Part shown: positions 23,480 through 35,444 of the stretch, in pieces
Numbering within the stretch: the first letter of the stretch is position 1
Layout: every line of letters starts with the position of its first letter
DNA from: Apus apus
Lineage: Eukaryota; Chordata; Aves; Apodiformes; Apodidae
DNA length: 64,000 nucleotides
Reading direction: 5' to 3'
Assembly: GCF_020740795.1 (NCBI RefSeq)
Contig: NC_067287.1
Coordinates: 18,491,501-18,555,500, forward strand
Position numbers and translations under genes: made by a program
The notes under the pieces: model-generated
Database searches by the model: none
Seen by the model: the letters and a program-made list of their open reading frames with translations, nothing else
What the model was told of the DNA's origin: nothing

Positions 23480-24600
23480 ATAATTCCCATCACTTGTAAA
23501 CTTTGCTAACTCACTACTTAACAATTTCCAGATAATTTATGAATATGTTGAACAGCAGAATCCCAGCAGAGATCTCCAGAGGATTCTGCCAGTAATCATC
23601 CTTCTCTGTGAAAATTGACCACTTACTGTTCCCCATTGTTTCCCTCCTTTTCACCAGTTGCTAATCCTGACGAATACCTTCCTTTTAGCCCATGACTAAT
23701 CTTCAAGTTTTTGTTTCTCTAAGAGTCTTTGGTGAGGGATTTTGTTGAAAGTCTGTTGAAAATCCAGTCACACTGTATCAACTGACTGTGTTATCCATAC
23801 ACACACTGATGTGATCTAACAGCTATAAAAGATTTTGGGGCATGACTGCAGTACAAAAGTTAATCTTGACTCTCTTCCTGCTACTACTGATGTTATGGTC
23901 TCTACTTATTTACCTGATGCAGAAATAAACTTTCAGGCCTGCAATTACTAGGATGATTTGCGAGGACTTTAGTGGAGATCAATGTCACATTAGTTACACT
24001 TTCTCTGTCTCTGTGGCTGCTTTAAACCAAAGCACCACCAGTGATTTCATGTATGAGTTCTCAGACAAGTTGGGGGAATACCAGCTCACCTTGGCAATTT
24101 CTTCTTGTCCTTGTCTACTAAAATGTCCTAAAATTTTGTCTGTTGCACTGATACCACACTTAGCCTCAGTTCCTCAGTTCCTTGCCTCTCCAGAGTGGCA
24201 TTGGTGTAAGAGCCTTCTGACAAGCTTTTAGAGAGTAAAAACCCAGATAGTGTTAGTTATGTATTTGTCTTCGAGTTCTCTTTTTACATCATCTTTGCCC
24301 TTTTTCACTCCCTCCCTCAGTTAAACTTTCAGATTTGGTACAGTACCCACTTTCCCTTAGCCTGGTAAAACTTTGAGAACTTAGGGGTTACAGCAATTTT
24401 GGGAATGAATTCTGTGTTTCAGGAGGTTGGTTATTACTGATCACGGACACAGACTTAAGTAGGCTAAGTGTCTTAATGAAAATATCCTTCCTTACAAATT
24501 CATTAATCTCTTTCCTTAGGTATATTTTATCCCACCCTAAACATTGTCTCTTTTTCACAATAGCAAATTTACAGGCAAGTCAACATCAACCAAAAAAAAG
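23480..24600 (-). pseudogene. CR1-type LINE ORF2 reverse-transcriptase relic
   Basis: Read on the minus strand, this is a broken non-LTR retrotransposon reverse transcriptase. Near 23.75 kb the frame gives LDF-like ..FQQTFNKIPHQRLLEK, matching the family's LDFxKAFDxVxHxxLLxKL block. Near 23.54 kb it gives ILLFNIFINYL, matching the family's VLGPLLFNIFINDL. Near 23.50 kb it gives LAKFTSDG where the family has LSKFADDT, so the catalytic FADD box is mutated to FTSD. Stops and frameshifts lie between these blocks. Upstream in the element (24.0-24.6 kb) similarity continues only as nucleotide words (e.g. GGCCTGCAATTACTAGGATG, ATTCATTAATCTCTTTCC). No 3' end is evident. This is an inactive relic. Confidence 0.65.
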
Positions 24601-26568
24601 GCCATTTTGTGCTCAGTGCTGTAAATACAAATGTATTATGCAGTGACCTTCAAAACAGTAAGGCCTAATCCTCCTCCCAGGGAAGCTGAGGGGGTTTGCT
24701 GCTGGCTCTCCTCTGCACAATAGGATCCTGTTGCAGCCAAGTGCTGAAGCATTCTCATCAATAAACAAGAAGTGACTTTTTTGTTACTGCATTTAAGACT
24801 TTTTCAACAATAACAAAGTCTGTCTAATGGTTATATCCTCTCTAAAAATAATCTCTTCCAGACATTTCTCCCCCTCTTTCTTGCTGCATGTTATATATGT
24901 ATGTATGCATGGATGTACAATTGTACTGAAACCAAATATAAGTTTCTGCCCTTTTTTACAATTTTCATTCCTAACACGAGAGCAGAACTTATGCCCCAAT
25001 TTGAAAAAATGCCTAAACCTAAAAATGAATTAAACACACATAAAGTTCTTTTACTGGTCAGACCAAAACCCTAAGGGTTGCATTCTGTATTCAATTACAC
25101 AAGTGTTACTCCCCTTGGAGTCAAGACTGGAGGGCAGAATTCAGCCTGAAATTGTAAACAAGAAAAACCTGAACTGAGCTTCTGTTTTCCTTAATATGCA
25201 CTAGTATGTAGCAAGATATTGTTGAATATAAGGTCTCTTATTTGGGAAAAAGGGCAAGAAGAAAAAAAATCAGTGAGCAATTGGGGAAGGATTTCTCCAG
25301 GATAGAATTTGCTGTCCAGATGCTTTGGCACAAAAGGGTTTGCTGAAGTGAGGAAACCTGTGTTTCAAAACTCCCAAATTGAGCTTGTTTTGACTTACTC
25401 CTCTCTGCTGTGTCTTTCCCAGCCATGCATCTCTGCACCTGCACATCCTATGCTGGTCTGCAGTTTCCTCACCCTTCTCTAACAACAAATCCAGACCTAC
25501 TCCTTCCTCGACACTCACAAGAAATGGGACAGCTAATGACAAATGATTTTCTTGCACTTGTTTCAAGGTTTAAAGGTTGCTTGTGCTTTCCTCGTGGCAT
25601 TTATGTTGTGGGTTTTTAAAATTATTATTATTTTGGAATACTTTATTTATTTTCTTTCTCAGATGACATGCTTTGTGTGCCCTGACCCAAGCTTGCAATC
25701 TCAGGGACTGCTTTTCTTTTTGGTGAATGTTGTATCACATTTTTTAGTATTGCAGAAATGTGAGCAGAGGACACACACAGAATACAGGTGTGCTGGGAAG
25801 AGTTCTGTTTTCATAGTGGACCAATTTGTGAGTCTCATCTCTGTATGTCTCCACCGCTTGGAAAGTTTCTGTGGTTAAACAGTCACATAAGGCAGGCAAG
25901 TCTATTTGAGGCATCAACTGCTCTTCCCTCTTGAACAGCTAAATAAGTCATGGCTTGGTGTTAGAGAGAGTGCAGAGGAGGCAGAATAATGTTACATTTT
26001 AAAGAGTTATAAGTATAGCCAAAGTACAATTTAAAATAAAGCAGAAATTATATGAAAAGTGGAGCCTAAGACAAGGCTGACATTCATTTACTTGCCACAG
26101 AGGATGCTGTACAGACAGTTGCCGTTTCAGTGTATGAGTGGTCTTCCTGTTTTGTAGAATGCAGCCATTGTCGCCTCTCCTGGCTGGACACAGAGCAGGG
26201 TGGGGGTGCAGCCACCAACAGGCAGGGCTGTCAGCAATGGGAACCAGGGCTTGCTGGACAAGGCTGGGCAAAGCATCTACTCCATGCTGCTGATGAAGAG
26301 TCAGTGCTTTGGAGGAAGTTGCTTGTGAGGTGTGGCATAATGCATTTTCCCACCTTTTGTCATCTCACGTGTGAACAGAGATAGCTGATACATGATTTTC
26401 AAAAGAGAACATTATCTGAAGCTTAAGAGTGACATTAACAATGTTCAATTGTGTTCATTAAAATTATTGCTTTGGTTTGTCTGCATACACATTTGGAGCC
26501 GTAGTACAATTTAATGTTGCTGTTTTTAAAAGTCAACTCTTGTAGAACTGAGATGTCCAATGGTCACC
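24601..26568. other. unique non-coding DNA (contains one MITE)
   Basis: No gene seen apart from the MITE relic at 25.1 kb. Frames at 25270-25566 (reverse, 98 codons) and 25543-25878 (forward, 111 codons) lack recognisable domains and overlap other frames. Confidence 0.5.
25078..25147. repeat. palindromic MITE relic (TTACAC type)
   Basis: TTGCATTCTGTATTCAATTA, CACAAGTGTTACTCCCCTTG, GAGTCAAGACTGGAGGGCAG and AATTCAGCC follow a repeat of form 'GGCCAGATTCTG.TCTCAGTTACAC..GTGTAA..GGAGTAACTCCATTGAC ... AGAGCAGAATCTGGCC'. Both ATTCTG-type ends are visible and complementary (ATTCTG / CAGAAT). Confidence 0.55.
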
Positions 26569-26601
26569 ACTGTCTCCCAAGAGAGAAGCTTGGGAGACAG
26601 T
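26569..26601. other. perfect 13-bp inverted repeat, 7-nt loop
   Basis: ACTGTCTCCCAAG (26569-26581), loop AGAGAAG, then CTTGGGAGACAGT (26589-26601), perfectly complementary. Pairing stops outside the stem. It could fold as an RNA hairpin or DNA cruciform. The stem is too short for a normal microRNA precursor and there is no T-run for a terminator reading. Function is unknown. Confidence 0.85.
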
Positions 26602-28089
26602 AGCATGATATACTGCCCAATTTACTAGGACTTCGGATCCCTCCCAGAAAACACCATCCTCTCTCCCAGTGAAACTGTGACCTACTGGCCCAAATACCTC
26701 ATCTGATCTCAGCTGCTTCACTATCTTAGAAATAAATAGGACTTATGCTAGCCATGCAGTGATCCTAATCTTTGAAATCTTTATACACCTAACTTCATTC
26801 TGACATTAGTGAGGGTCTGGTAACCATGCAAAAAATGTTAGCTATCTCTAATATGTGATAAAACTATAATAAATGTAGAAATTGATGAAATGAGGAGCAA
26901 ATTATTATGGGCATTGTTAGGCAATGCACAGGTTCAGGGAAGATGAACTTTTCTTTTTCAGAAGTTCTAAAACTATCCCTAAAAGTTTAACCAGGTAGTG
27001 TGAGCTGCTGGAATAAAAAGTGCTCCAAACAGGAGGTGACTATTAAACTGCAAGTCAAGGGTTAATTTTTCTTTTCTTAGGAAAGCAGTAAAGGCTGACT
27101 TTTTCCATCCTCCATCATACGTGGCATTATATGTGGCAGCTGCAACCTATTTCTAATCCTAAATTCTGATAGTTTATTGCCATTGTGGGAGATGAAGGAT
27201 TTGGTCCTTTGCTACAATTCCAGGTGTCTGAGAGATTTGCAAGAGCTGTGAAAAAGGGAAAAATGATGCAAAGAATATGACATTTCTGGAAATATCATTT
27301 AGATTTTGGTCATCTGGGAAGCGGAATGGGTGGTTCAGGTCATCTGCTGAACTGACATTTCAGTGCTTGGGCAAGCAGAGAATCAAGCAGACAGACTTGT
27401 CAGTCATGGGTTAAGTTACTGCTTTGAAGTGTAGCGCCACCATATAACTCAAAGGTCTAAGTAGATGTTTAGTTCTCTCCAGTCTATCTATCTCAACTTG
27501 CAGTTTTCATTTTTGGTTACTTTGCAATGTATTGCTGACCTTAGAGACAATGACAACTTTGTCCTGTTTTAAACTTCATGTAGTTGCTTTGGGAGGTGCA
27601 GGGGAAGCTGAGCTGGAGGCACAATCTTCCAGCTCCTGAACAAATCGACTGGCCAGTACTGGTGCAAGTCTGCTCAAATATAATGGGTAGAGTCCCAGCT
27701 GCACGAAAGAGAGAGGAATGTGAATATGCAGAATAGAATTTCCTACAATACCTATTTAGTTGAACAATCTTTTCCACAAATCTTATGCACTTTTTTCTTT
27801 GATTTTCAAACTAACAAGTATGCAGATTTTAAGGGAAAATGGAATACTATGATTTTCTATTCTAATCTCCTCCTTTTGCAGAACTTCCTTGAATTAAATT
27901 CTGCTTCCAGTCTTACTGCTGTGGTTGAACTGAATATATTCTTTAGAGAAATACCTGATCTTAACATTTTCTGGTGATGAAAAGTCCATTGCAGTCCCGA
28001 CTTGCTGGTTCACAATGCCTAATTACCAACATTGTTAAAAATACAAGCCTCATGTCTAGTCTGAATTGTTCTCACTTTTCAGGTGCTGG
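26602..28089. other. unique non-coding DNA
   Basis: No gene, RNA or clear repeat recognised. Short frames on both strands only. Confidence 0.5.
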
Positions 28090-28320
28090 ATCTTATAGTA
28101 TCTGTCTGCTAGACTGAAGAACTGTGTATTTTTCTGAGTACTCTTCCCCATGTAGATAACTACAGATGTGAGAAAATCTGCTCTTACGACCTTCTGTCTG
28201 ATAGTTCAAAGTCTTACCTCTGCTGTCTTGGTAGCAATGCTCACATTCAAACCCAAGTGAGTAATTCAAGTCAAGTTGGTGGCTCTGTACTGTAGACCCT
28301 TCCTTGCCTCTGATTCTCAT
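28090..28320 (-). pseudogene. CR1-type LINE ORF2 C-terminal scrap
   Basis: On the minus strand the frame running through 28.1-28.3 kb reads LNYQTEGRKSRFSHICSYLHGE. This lines up with the conserved C-terminal CR1 ORF2 pattern LxxRRLRGDLIxxYKYLxGE, with the arginines and the final HGE recognisable. The plus-strand words CCCCATGTAGATAACTACAG and ATCTGCTCTTACGACCTTCTG match the same region. Only the C-terminal end is visible. It has the same orientation as the LINE relics at 23.5 and 60.6 kb. Confidence 0.5.
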
Positions 28321-31139
28321 CACTTAATTCTATATTTAATTGTGGTAGAGGCAAATACAAGCTTGCCAGCTATCCCAACTGTCCTTTCTCACGTCAGGGA
28401 TATTTGCACAGAGACAGACCTTATGTATAGATGTGCTTCTGAAGGCAAGGGGGAAATATTTATGTTGCCCATTCCTGGAAATAACAGCAGCTTCCAGATT
28501 TCAATTACCGTGATGAATTTATTAGCCAAGGTGACATTTTGCAACTTTTTATCTGCATTTGAATCTTGGGCTTACTCTTTTGCTAACTTTATTGTGGGAA
28601 TATTGAGAAGGGACAAATGCCAATTACCCAGTCAATAGTGGTGAAGCTCTAGAACATCAGGTCTTCTGAACTACCCCAAGAAAAACTTTTTGCATTGGAA
28701 TAAGTCATAGATTCCTCCCTAATTAGACCTAGAGACAGTCAACAGAAATATGGCACAGATGATCAAGTCTCTGGACTCAAGTGAACTGATCAAACTAATT
28801 ACATAACTTTACAACCAACATTTTTAATCTTTACATTAATATTTTGCAGGTTTTCAGTCTTTCTCCTCCCTCTTTTCTGAACTCTACTTTTTTTAAATGG
28901 CTTCCTTTAAGTGTGGACAGCAGTGCTGGATTCCAAGAGCAGATGCTCCATTATCAGGGCAGTATAACTTTCAACTATTTTCCTATTAACAGCAGTTGAT
29001 CAACATTCATTAAATTTTCTTGTTTAATTTTTCAAAATAAGATGAAATTCACCCCATTACTGCCTGATATAAGCAAGGTTGTAACTTGTAGTATTTTTGT
29101 GTATGACTTTTCATCATAGTAATGTCAAGATTTATTAGCTCTTATTGAAGTTTGAGTTGGGAATTATTGAGATCTTCTGCAATCAGTCTGAGAAGAAGAT
29201 TCTGTATGTTCTAATTTCTTGTTAAATATTTTTTTTAACCTGAAATGGAGAACACTTTGAGGTGTATATGGCTCCCTCCAGTACAGGAAAAGTAGTACTT
29301 ATTTGGTTACACTTTGCTGAGATTGTCTGAGTGGCTTGATGGTTCAGCTCTTAAGGTTGAAGTCCTGCAGTATTTGTTTAGAAACCATAGTTAATATTCA
29401 GAGTTTCTATGCATTTAATTGTGCATCTCTGTACTAAGCAAATCCAACTACAGCCTTTGTTTCCTTTGAGTAATAGCAAGATAATTAGTTAATGAAAAGC
29501 AGGGTAGAGAAGGGTGTGAGGGAACATTAATGATAGCTATGTATTTGCATGTAGAGAATATTTATATAGTGCAAAAATACTTGAAGCACTCACTGAGTGA
29601 CAGCAGTGGGTGTTGGCCAAAGTGGAAGGCAAAGCAGAGGGAGGTCCTCAGCCAGAATGGGGCTGTTGGGCCACTACGATTAAGACCGTTTCTGAGGGAA
29701 GTGCCAGTCTCTGGCATAAAGGAATAGGGCTTGTGGTATCTTGTCTTCAACAGCTGGAGGTTACAAATCCTTATGGTCTACCAGGAGAAAGCTACCATAA
29801 ACAGCATGTGCACCATATCCTTTTTTGATAGGGAGCTGGAAAGGTGGGTAGCTCCTACATGAGGGTCTCAGGCCAGGCAGGGAAAAAGAAGGTAATAAGA
29901 AGGCATCTCTGACCATCCATCCCCATCTTTTGAATCCTTTGCTGTCTGTGAATGCTTGACCTCAGTAGCTGAGAAACATGGAGATAATGACTCCGGGGTG
30001 CCAACATTTGATTATTTCCTACTCAGCTCCTACTGCTAGCTCTTGCTGTGAGTTTTCGTTGTACTTACAAGTGGTGGCTTCAGTCAGCTGCTGAGTGGTT
30101 TGCCCAGTTCTGGATTTCTTCAGCCACCTGTGGTGGCTTGGTCAGTGATGCTACAGGACTATTTTTTTTTTTTCTGTTGTTATTTTTAGACATAATTTCT
30201 TGCTCAGTTGAATTTCTCTGACTTCCACTTGCAGTCACAGCTTCTTGTTCAGTCTGTCTACACTACAGTGAATTACTCTTTAGTGTCTGGTTTTATCCTT
30301 GTAATCAAATTTGTTACCTCAAACTATTGCATCCAGAAAAAAATCTATCAATAGAGGTAGGAAATACCTTTGTCATCACTCTCATCAGAGAACAAAAGAT
30401 AAAATGAACACAGAGATTCAAATAATAAAATTGGCTGAGCATGTGGAGTTCTGCTTTGGGATGAGGGCTGATGTCATGCTCTTGGAAAGCTTGAAGCAAC
30501 ACTATCATGCTGGAAACGACTAGTACTGAAACAAAGTGCTTCGCTTTCAAGAGCAGGAGGCCTTGTAACTCTTACATGCACAGAAGTGCCATGTATATAT
30601 ATATTGTGTAAAATAATTCAGCTCTATCTCATATGGCTGGTATAATTTTAATTGCATGGTAAAACTTGAGTGTATTTCTAGAAGCAAAAGATAGTTGGAA
30701 CACCTGCTTCCTTATGTTCAGTGTATAAACTTGTTCATTTTCAAAATGAACTGCTTATTGAGGAATCTTATTTCACTTTATTTTTTTCAGAATTCTAAGT
30801 TCTAGCAAAAATCATTGAAATATGCCATTGCGTACTTTTGCAAGGCAAACTGGTTTTAAAATCTTTCCCAAAGGTAGCAAACTCATCCCTGTAGTGTGTG
30901 TGTTTATACCAGGGTGGACAGAGGACTTCAGAATATACTGTAGAAAATAACCCTGTATGTTCATGAGGAAGAGCAGAGAATATAGCTGAGCTCTTGCTTT
31001 TATAGTTTTTCAATATCACTCTGAGGTCACACAGGTCTATGGAATGTCTTTCAAACACTTAAATCAGAAAAAAGAGGAAAAAAGCAACAAAAATGTAATT
31101 TCTCAGATACTTCTTTATAATGAAGTGCTGGTCACTGCC
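28321..31139. other. unique non-coding DNA
   Basis: No gene seen. Near 30256 the word CTGTCTACACTACAG recalls the terminus of GTCTACAC-type MITEs, but no body follows. A short TA microsatellite (30593-30604) is present. The 120-codon frame at 28276-28638 has no recognisable domain. Confidence 0.5.
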
Positions 31140-31420
31140 TGTAAATATGCAGTGCGGGAAACTCCTGACAGATCTGCAGTCCCTGAGACGAGGCTGGACC
31201 CTCAGCAGTGGTCGCCTCGGTAACCAGCGGGGCCTCTGCGCCAACAAAAACCAGCTGCAATTCCCAGTTTTCCAGGATTCCTGTGTCGTTCAAACACCGC
31301 CACCATACCCTGCCTCACTAACCTGGGCAGGAGCCGAGAAGCTGTCAGGGAATATGGCTGCAGTGTCAGATGTGCTAGAGGATGAGGAGTTAATCTGATC
31401 ACGGACTTCAGGTGTTATGA
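31140..31420 (+). promoter_or_regulatory. CpG-rich promoter-like patch with X-box and E2F words
   Basis: About ten CpG dinucleotides fall in roughly 250 bases, against scarcity of CpG elsewhere in the window. 31154-31161 is GCGGGAAA, the E2F core. 31211-31224 is GTCGCC-TC-GGTAAC, which fits the RFX X-box consensus GTNRCC-N(0-3)-RGYAAC exactly; X-boxes mark many ciliary and some immune promoters. An ATG at 31354 opens a 14-codon stretch, MAAVSDVLEDEELI, ending in TGA at 31396-31398. Its frame is open upstream to 31120. If this is a first exon, coding would have to leave before that TGA, yet no good donor lies there; the nearest GT words are at about 31411 and 31427. It could be an orphan promoter, a pseudogenised first exon, or a chance GC patch. 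Confidence 0.4.
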
Positions 31421-33454
31421 CTTAGGTTTGTTCACAGCTTAGCCAGGGTGATTATAATATCAACCATCACAAGTGAACAACAAAATATATATAAATACAC
31501 GCACACACATATAGGCACTAATATGTGTGCAACTCATTCTTACAAAGTATGCTACAGAAACTGTTAAATGCACTAAGACTATCTAGAATACATAGACCTG
31601 CAGTTTTTAGCCTTATATTGAGTCACTGGAAACTGGTTGGAAGACGAGTAGTAGTTGTTTATTCCCCCTGGTTTTTAGAACTTTTCACAAGGAGTTCTGT
31701 GGTTCCATATACTGCAGAGCTGTGTTTTCTCAATCTGACCATTTTGTACAGAAAATAGAACCTCAGGAACTCCTAAGTCCCTTTTGGTCTTTCTTGAACA
31801 ACATGAGCTCATTAAAAAGCAAAGTGGGCCTGCTGAGAAATGGAGAGCAAAAGGCACAAGGGAATGCACATTGCCTGGTGGCAGGCTGGCCCAAGATTGG
31901 GCTGTGTGTGGCCAACAATTCCAGCCCAGAAGGAGGAGAGAGAGAGAAAGGAACGAGTCCTGATGCAGAAACCTTCCTGCTCCCCAGAAGGGATTTTCTC
32001 TGGGATAGGAGAGCATGCAGGGTTGATTACATCTCTCCATCTTCCCCAGCAATGACACCCCCTCAGCTCCAGGAGGGATGGCTTCTCTCTGTCTTCTACT
32101 TGATGGGGCTCTAAAAAGTTACCTACATGTTAGGCAGGATCACAGCTGGGCTTGAGAAATGTGTCTCTCAAATGCTGAAATACACATCACAAGTAAGTAG
32201 AGAAACCAGTGGAGGACAGAAAGCTGCAGAAAGGAAGAACCCATGTTGCCAGCAGAAAAAAAATTATTACATATTTCCATTTACCACTAGATTTACTTCT
32301 CTTTTTCATGTTATTGAAAACCCATCCTATTGGTGGTAATTTTCAAGTCCAACTACATAGAGTCTGAAAAGCGATACTAGGAAGTATCAAATTCTTCCTT
32401 TCTGTCAGTCTCTGGGTGGGTTTCTGCTTACAGACAAGTGCTCACTCTCTGTAGTACAGCTTATTTGGCAGTAGAGGGCACTTAGAATATGGAAAAAACA
32501 TAAAGAAATGCCTTCTAAAACTTCCCTCGGAAAGCTTTTGTTTAGCTGTGTGAAAGCTTCAGTGCTGTCACATGTTCTCTAGCTTAAAATAAGGAGATTT
32601 TAACAGTGTTTGACTTTGTAGATTATTTAATATCTCTTATTTAAATAAAACTAAAAAGTTAATTTTGCTTTCTGTTTGAGTAACTTTTTAGCATTGCAAG
32701 TAGTCTTTTTTAGTTGTGTTTTTTTGTCTGGTGTGCTATCAGCAAAGCAACAATATTTATTAGTTTGCTGACACTAGAAGTAAAGGAAATAATTTTTCCT
32801 TAGAAAATGGTGAAAATAATTTTAGTAATATTTTAGGTTATTCTGGGGTCAAGTGAACCCATTCCAGAACAGGGAAACTCAATTATACAAGTGGTACAGT
32901 AGGAAGATACTGCAATGAAAATCTAAGAAATGGAAAAATATGCCCCATTGCTACATTTTTATTCTTCTAGGACAAACATGAAACTTTCATGGGAGCTCAT
33001 AGAAGGAATAGTTTTTTCAGGCTGCTAAGCTCATTTATCTTTGCTGAAGTGCCTAGAAAGATTTGGACCTTCAGGGGACATGGGAATGTCATCAATATTT
33101 GAATATGAATATTACAGCTCTGCTCACAGTCAAATGATACATTTCAATTACTCCCATTAATAAATGTTTCTGTTGAAGTGGACTGTACTTCACACCTGTA
33201 CAAAATTTAGTGATAATCCTGTAAACTTAGTTTAAAGTGAATTGTTCTTATAAGTTAGTGGCATTTACTCGTTTGAGGTGCTTATTTCAGGATCAGGCTT
33301 GCATGGCATATTTACTACCCCTTACGGTAGTTGTAACAGTAATTGATGAGAAAATGATGTCATATCTCATATATGAGAAAACATAGGAAGCAGATGCTGT
33401 AAAACAGGATAAAATAAGCAGAAATCTTCTCCGCCTGTAGCTATTTGAAGGTGT
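31421..33454. other. unique non-coding DNA
   Basis: No gene seen. A short TA/CA-rich run lies at 31484-31512. Opposed frames of 127 and 130 codons at 31675-32114 overlap each other and neither resembles a known protein. Some words at 33150-33310 (ATTTCAGGATCAGGCTT) hint at a worn MITE end. Confidence 0.45.
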
Positions 33455-33540
33455 TGAATCAGGTCCATAAGTGGAATAAACTGATGTAGCTCCAAGGACT
33501 GAAAAGAAGCTCTGCAGATTTAGGGCAACTGAGGAACTGG
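33455..33540. repeat. palindromic MITE relic (GTAGCTCC type)
   Basis: GAATCAGGTCCATAAGTGGA, ATAAACTGATGTAGCTCCAA, GGACTGAAAAGAAGCTCTGC and AGATTTAGGGCAACTGAGGA then ACTGG closely follow the repeat 'TGGTGTAAATTGATGTAGCTCCATTGACTTCAATGGAGCTACGCAGATTTACACCAGCTGAGGATCTGG'. Most of the length can be aligned by eye, making this one of the better-kept copies. Confidence 0.65.
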
Positions 33541-35444
33541 TAAGTTGTCTGTCAAAACACAGGAGTCAAAAGTGTGGGTGGGTTCTGGTTATGTTAAATT
33601 ACTGTCAGTGTTCACAGAGCTTTGAGGACAAGGAGAGGACCTTCTTTTCTAAACCTTCTTTCATATATAGTAACACAACATTTAAGTGGCTCATTATTTT
33701 CGTTTGGCCTAATTTGTGGTATCACTTGCAATAACTCTACAACTTGTAGAAAACAACAGATTAATATTTTTGCAAGCATAAGCTGCTGTAGACGCACTGA
33801 TTTACATTGAACAATTACATCATCAGAGAACTTGATTTAGCAAGGCCAGACATACAGCCATCACCTAACTTTTCCCACTCAGCTTATTAAATTCTTCTAA
33901 TGAGGCATCTTTAGAGTGTTTCAGCAGGCACGGTGTCTCTGCTTACCAAAATCTCATCTTCCTGTGGCTGGTACCAATAGGCTTCTGCAGAGACAGTGGT
34001 TAGGAAATCTTCATCAGCTTGGCCATAGCACAGCTACAATTTAACGTATCCATCCTATAAGAGAATATTACAAGTATAATTTATGTGGATGCAGGATTTG
34101 TGCACTCTTATGTAGCTATCAAGAAAATAGACTGAGAAGAAGAAGGGTTGATCAGCAGCAGGAGGATCTATTAAGAAGAGAAAAGTCCTGGTTGCTCCCT
34201 ATCCTATTTGGGTGAGATGGGCAAGGTGTGTTGGAAAGTCTGCTACACCTGTTGTAGAAAAAAAGCTGTTGCTGTTACCTGTTTACACACATACAGCAGA
34301 AAACAAGTGCTTATTTTCACCTCCATTTCCAAAGGCTGAAGGAACATGTTAATTACCTAAGAACTTTCAATTTGAAAACTAGAACAACAGGAGAGAGCAA
34401 CCACTGGAAAGGAAGAACCTGGCTATCATCAACCAGCTAGCAAACAAGTACAGTGGTTCGCAAAGATTACCCCACATGCTTATTCCTGCTCCCTTTTGCT
34501 CAGGGTCTGAATGCTGCTGATCACATGGTTAAGATTCAACTCATAAAAACATGTGTCAGCAATTGGAATTTACCCTTTGACCTTCATCCCCCCCCTACTT
34601 TGTCCCCCTGCTGTGATGCACAAGCTTTGTCTTCACCAAACATCGCTGTTACACTGGTGAAAGCTGCTTTTTGCACAAGTTCAAAAACTCAGCAGACAGC
34701 AGGGACAAAAGCGTATCTAGATATAAAAATATATATGTAGTTGCTATGTTGTTTCCTTACTGCACTCAGACAACCAGCAGAATTTTCTAGGTTTTGCCAT
34801 TTTACATGCAAGTATTTTTGTGCAATGATGCGCCCGATGACTACAGACCTAGGAGCAGTGAATTATTCAGTATACTGAAATATTTCTTTTCATGTAAACA
34901 CTTCCTTGTACTGTGCGTAGCCACCTGCTATTGTCCTGCTCCTGGTCTCTAAACTTCTACGTCGGGTCACTGTGGAGGAACAGCACATCTGGTTATACTG
35001 GTTATTTGATGACATATGGTAATAGCTGCAGTGGTATAGCTGAATGTGACAACCACAGCAAGTTAAGCAAAACAAACCTGCTAGCCTTTCTCCCTACCCC
35101 TATGTAAAAAAAACACCAGTGTTTTTCTTTTGTATGGTGAAGAGCCATTATTAGCTGTGGAAAAAATAAGATACAGTTGAGTGTTTCAAGTGCTTGGTTT
35201 CCATATATCTGTGTGTGTATGTATAAAAACTAACTAGACAGGCGGATCTGCATTGGTAAACAGAGCACTTCACAAAAACACATACACGTACACACGTGTT
35301 CAACAACATTCAACCAGCTTTTAAGTAAAAATAATACCCTCAGAGTAGAAGCTGAGCCTGGTGTTAAAACTATCAGGCATGCAAGTACAGTCTGTGGTGC
35401 TATCTGAGGATAGCTCTACTGGACAATTATGAGATTATGTCCTC

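Noticed and set aside
29038-29070. GATGAAATTCACCCC, like a MITE terminus
   Set aside because: No second arm or inverted end follows.
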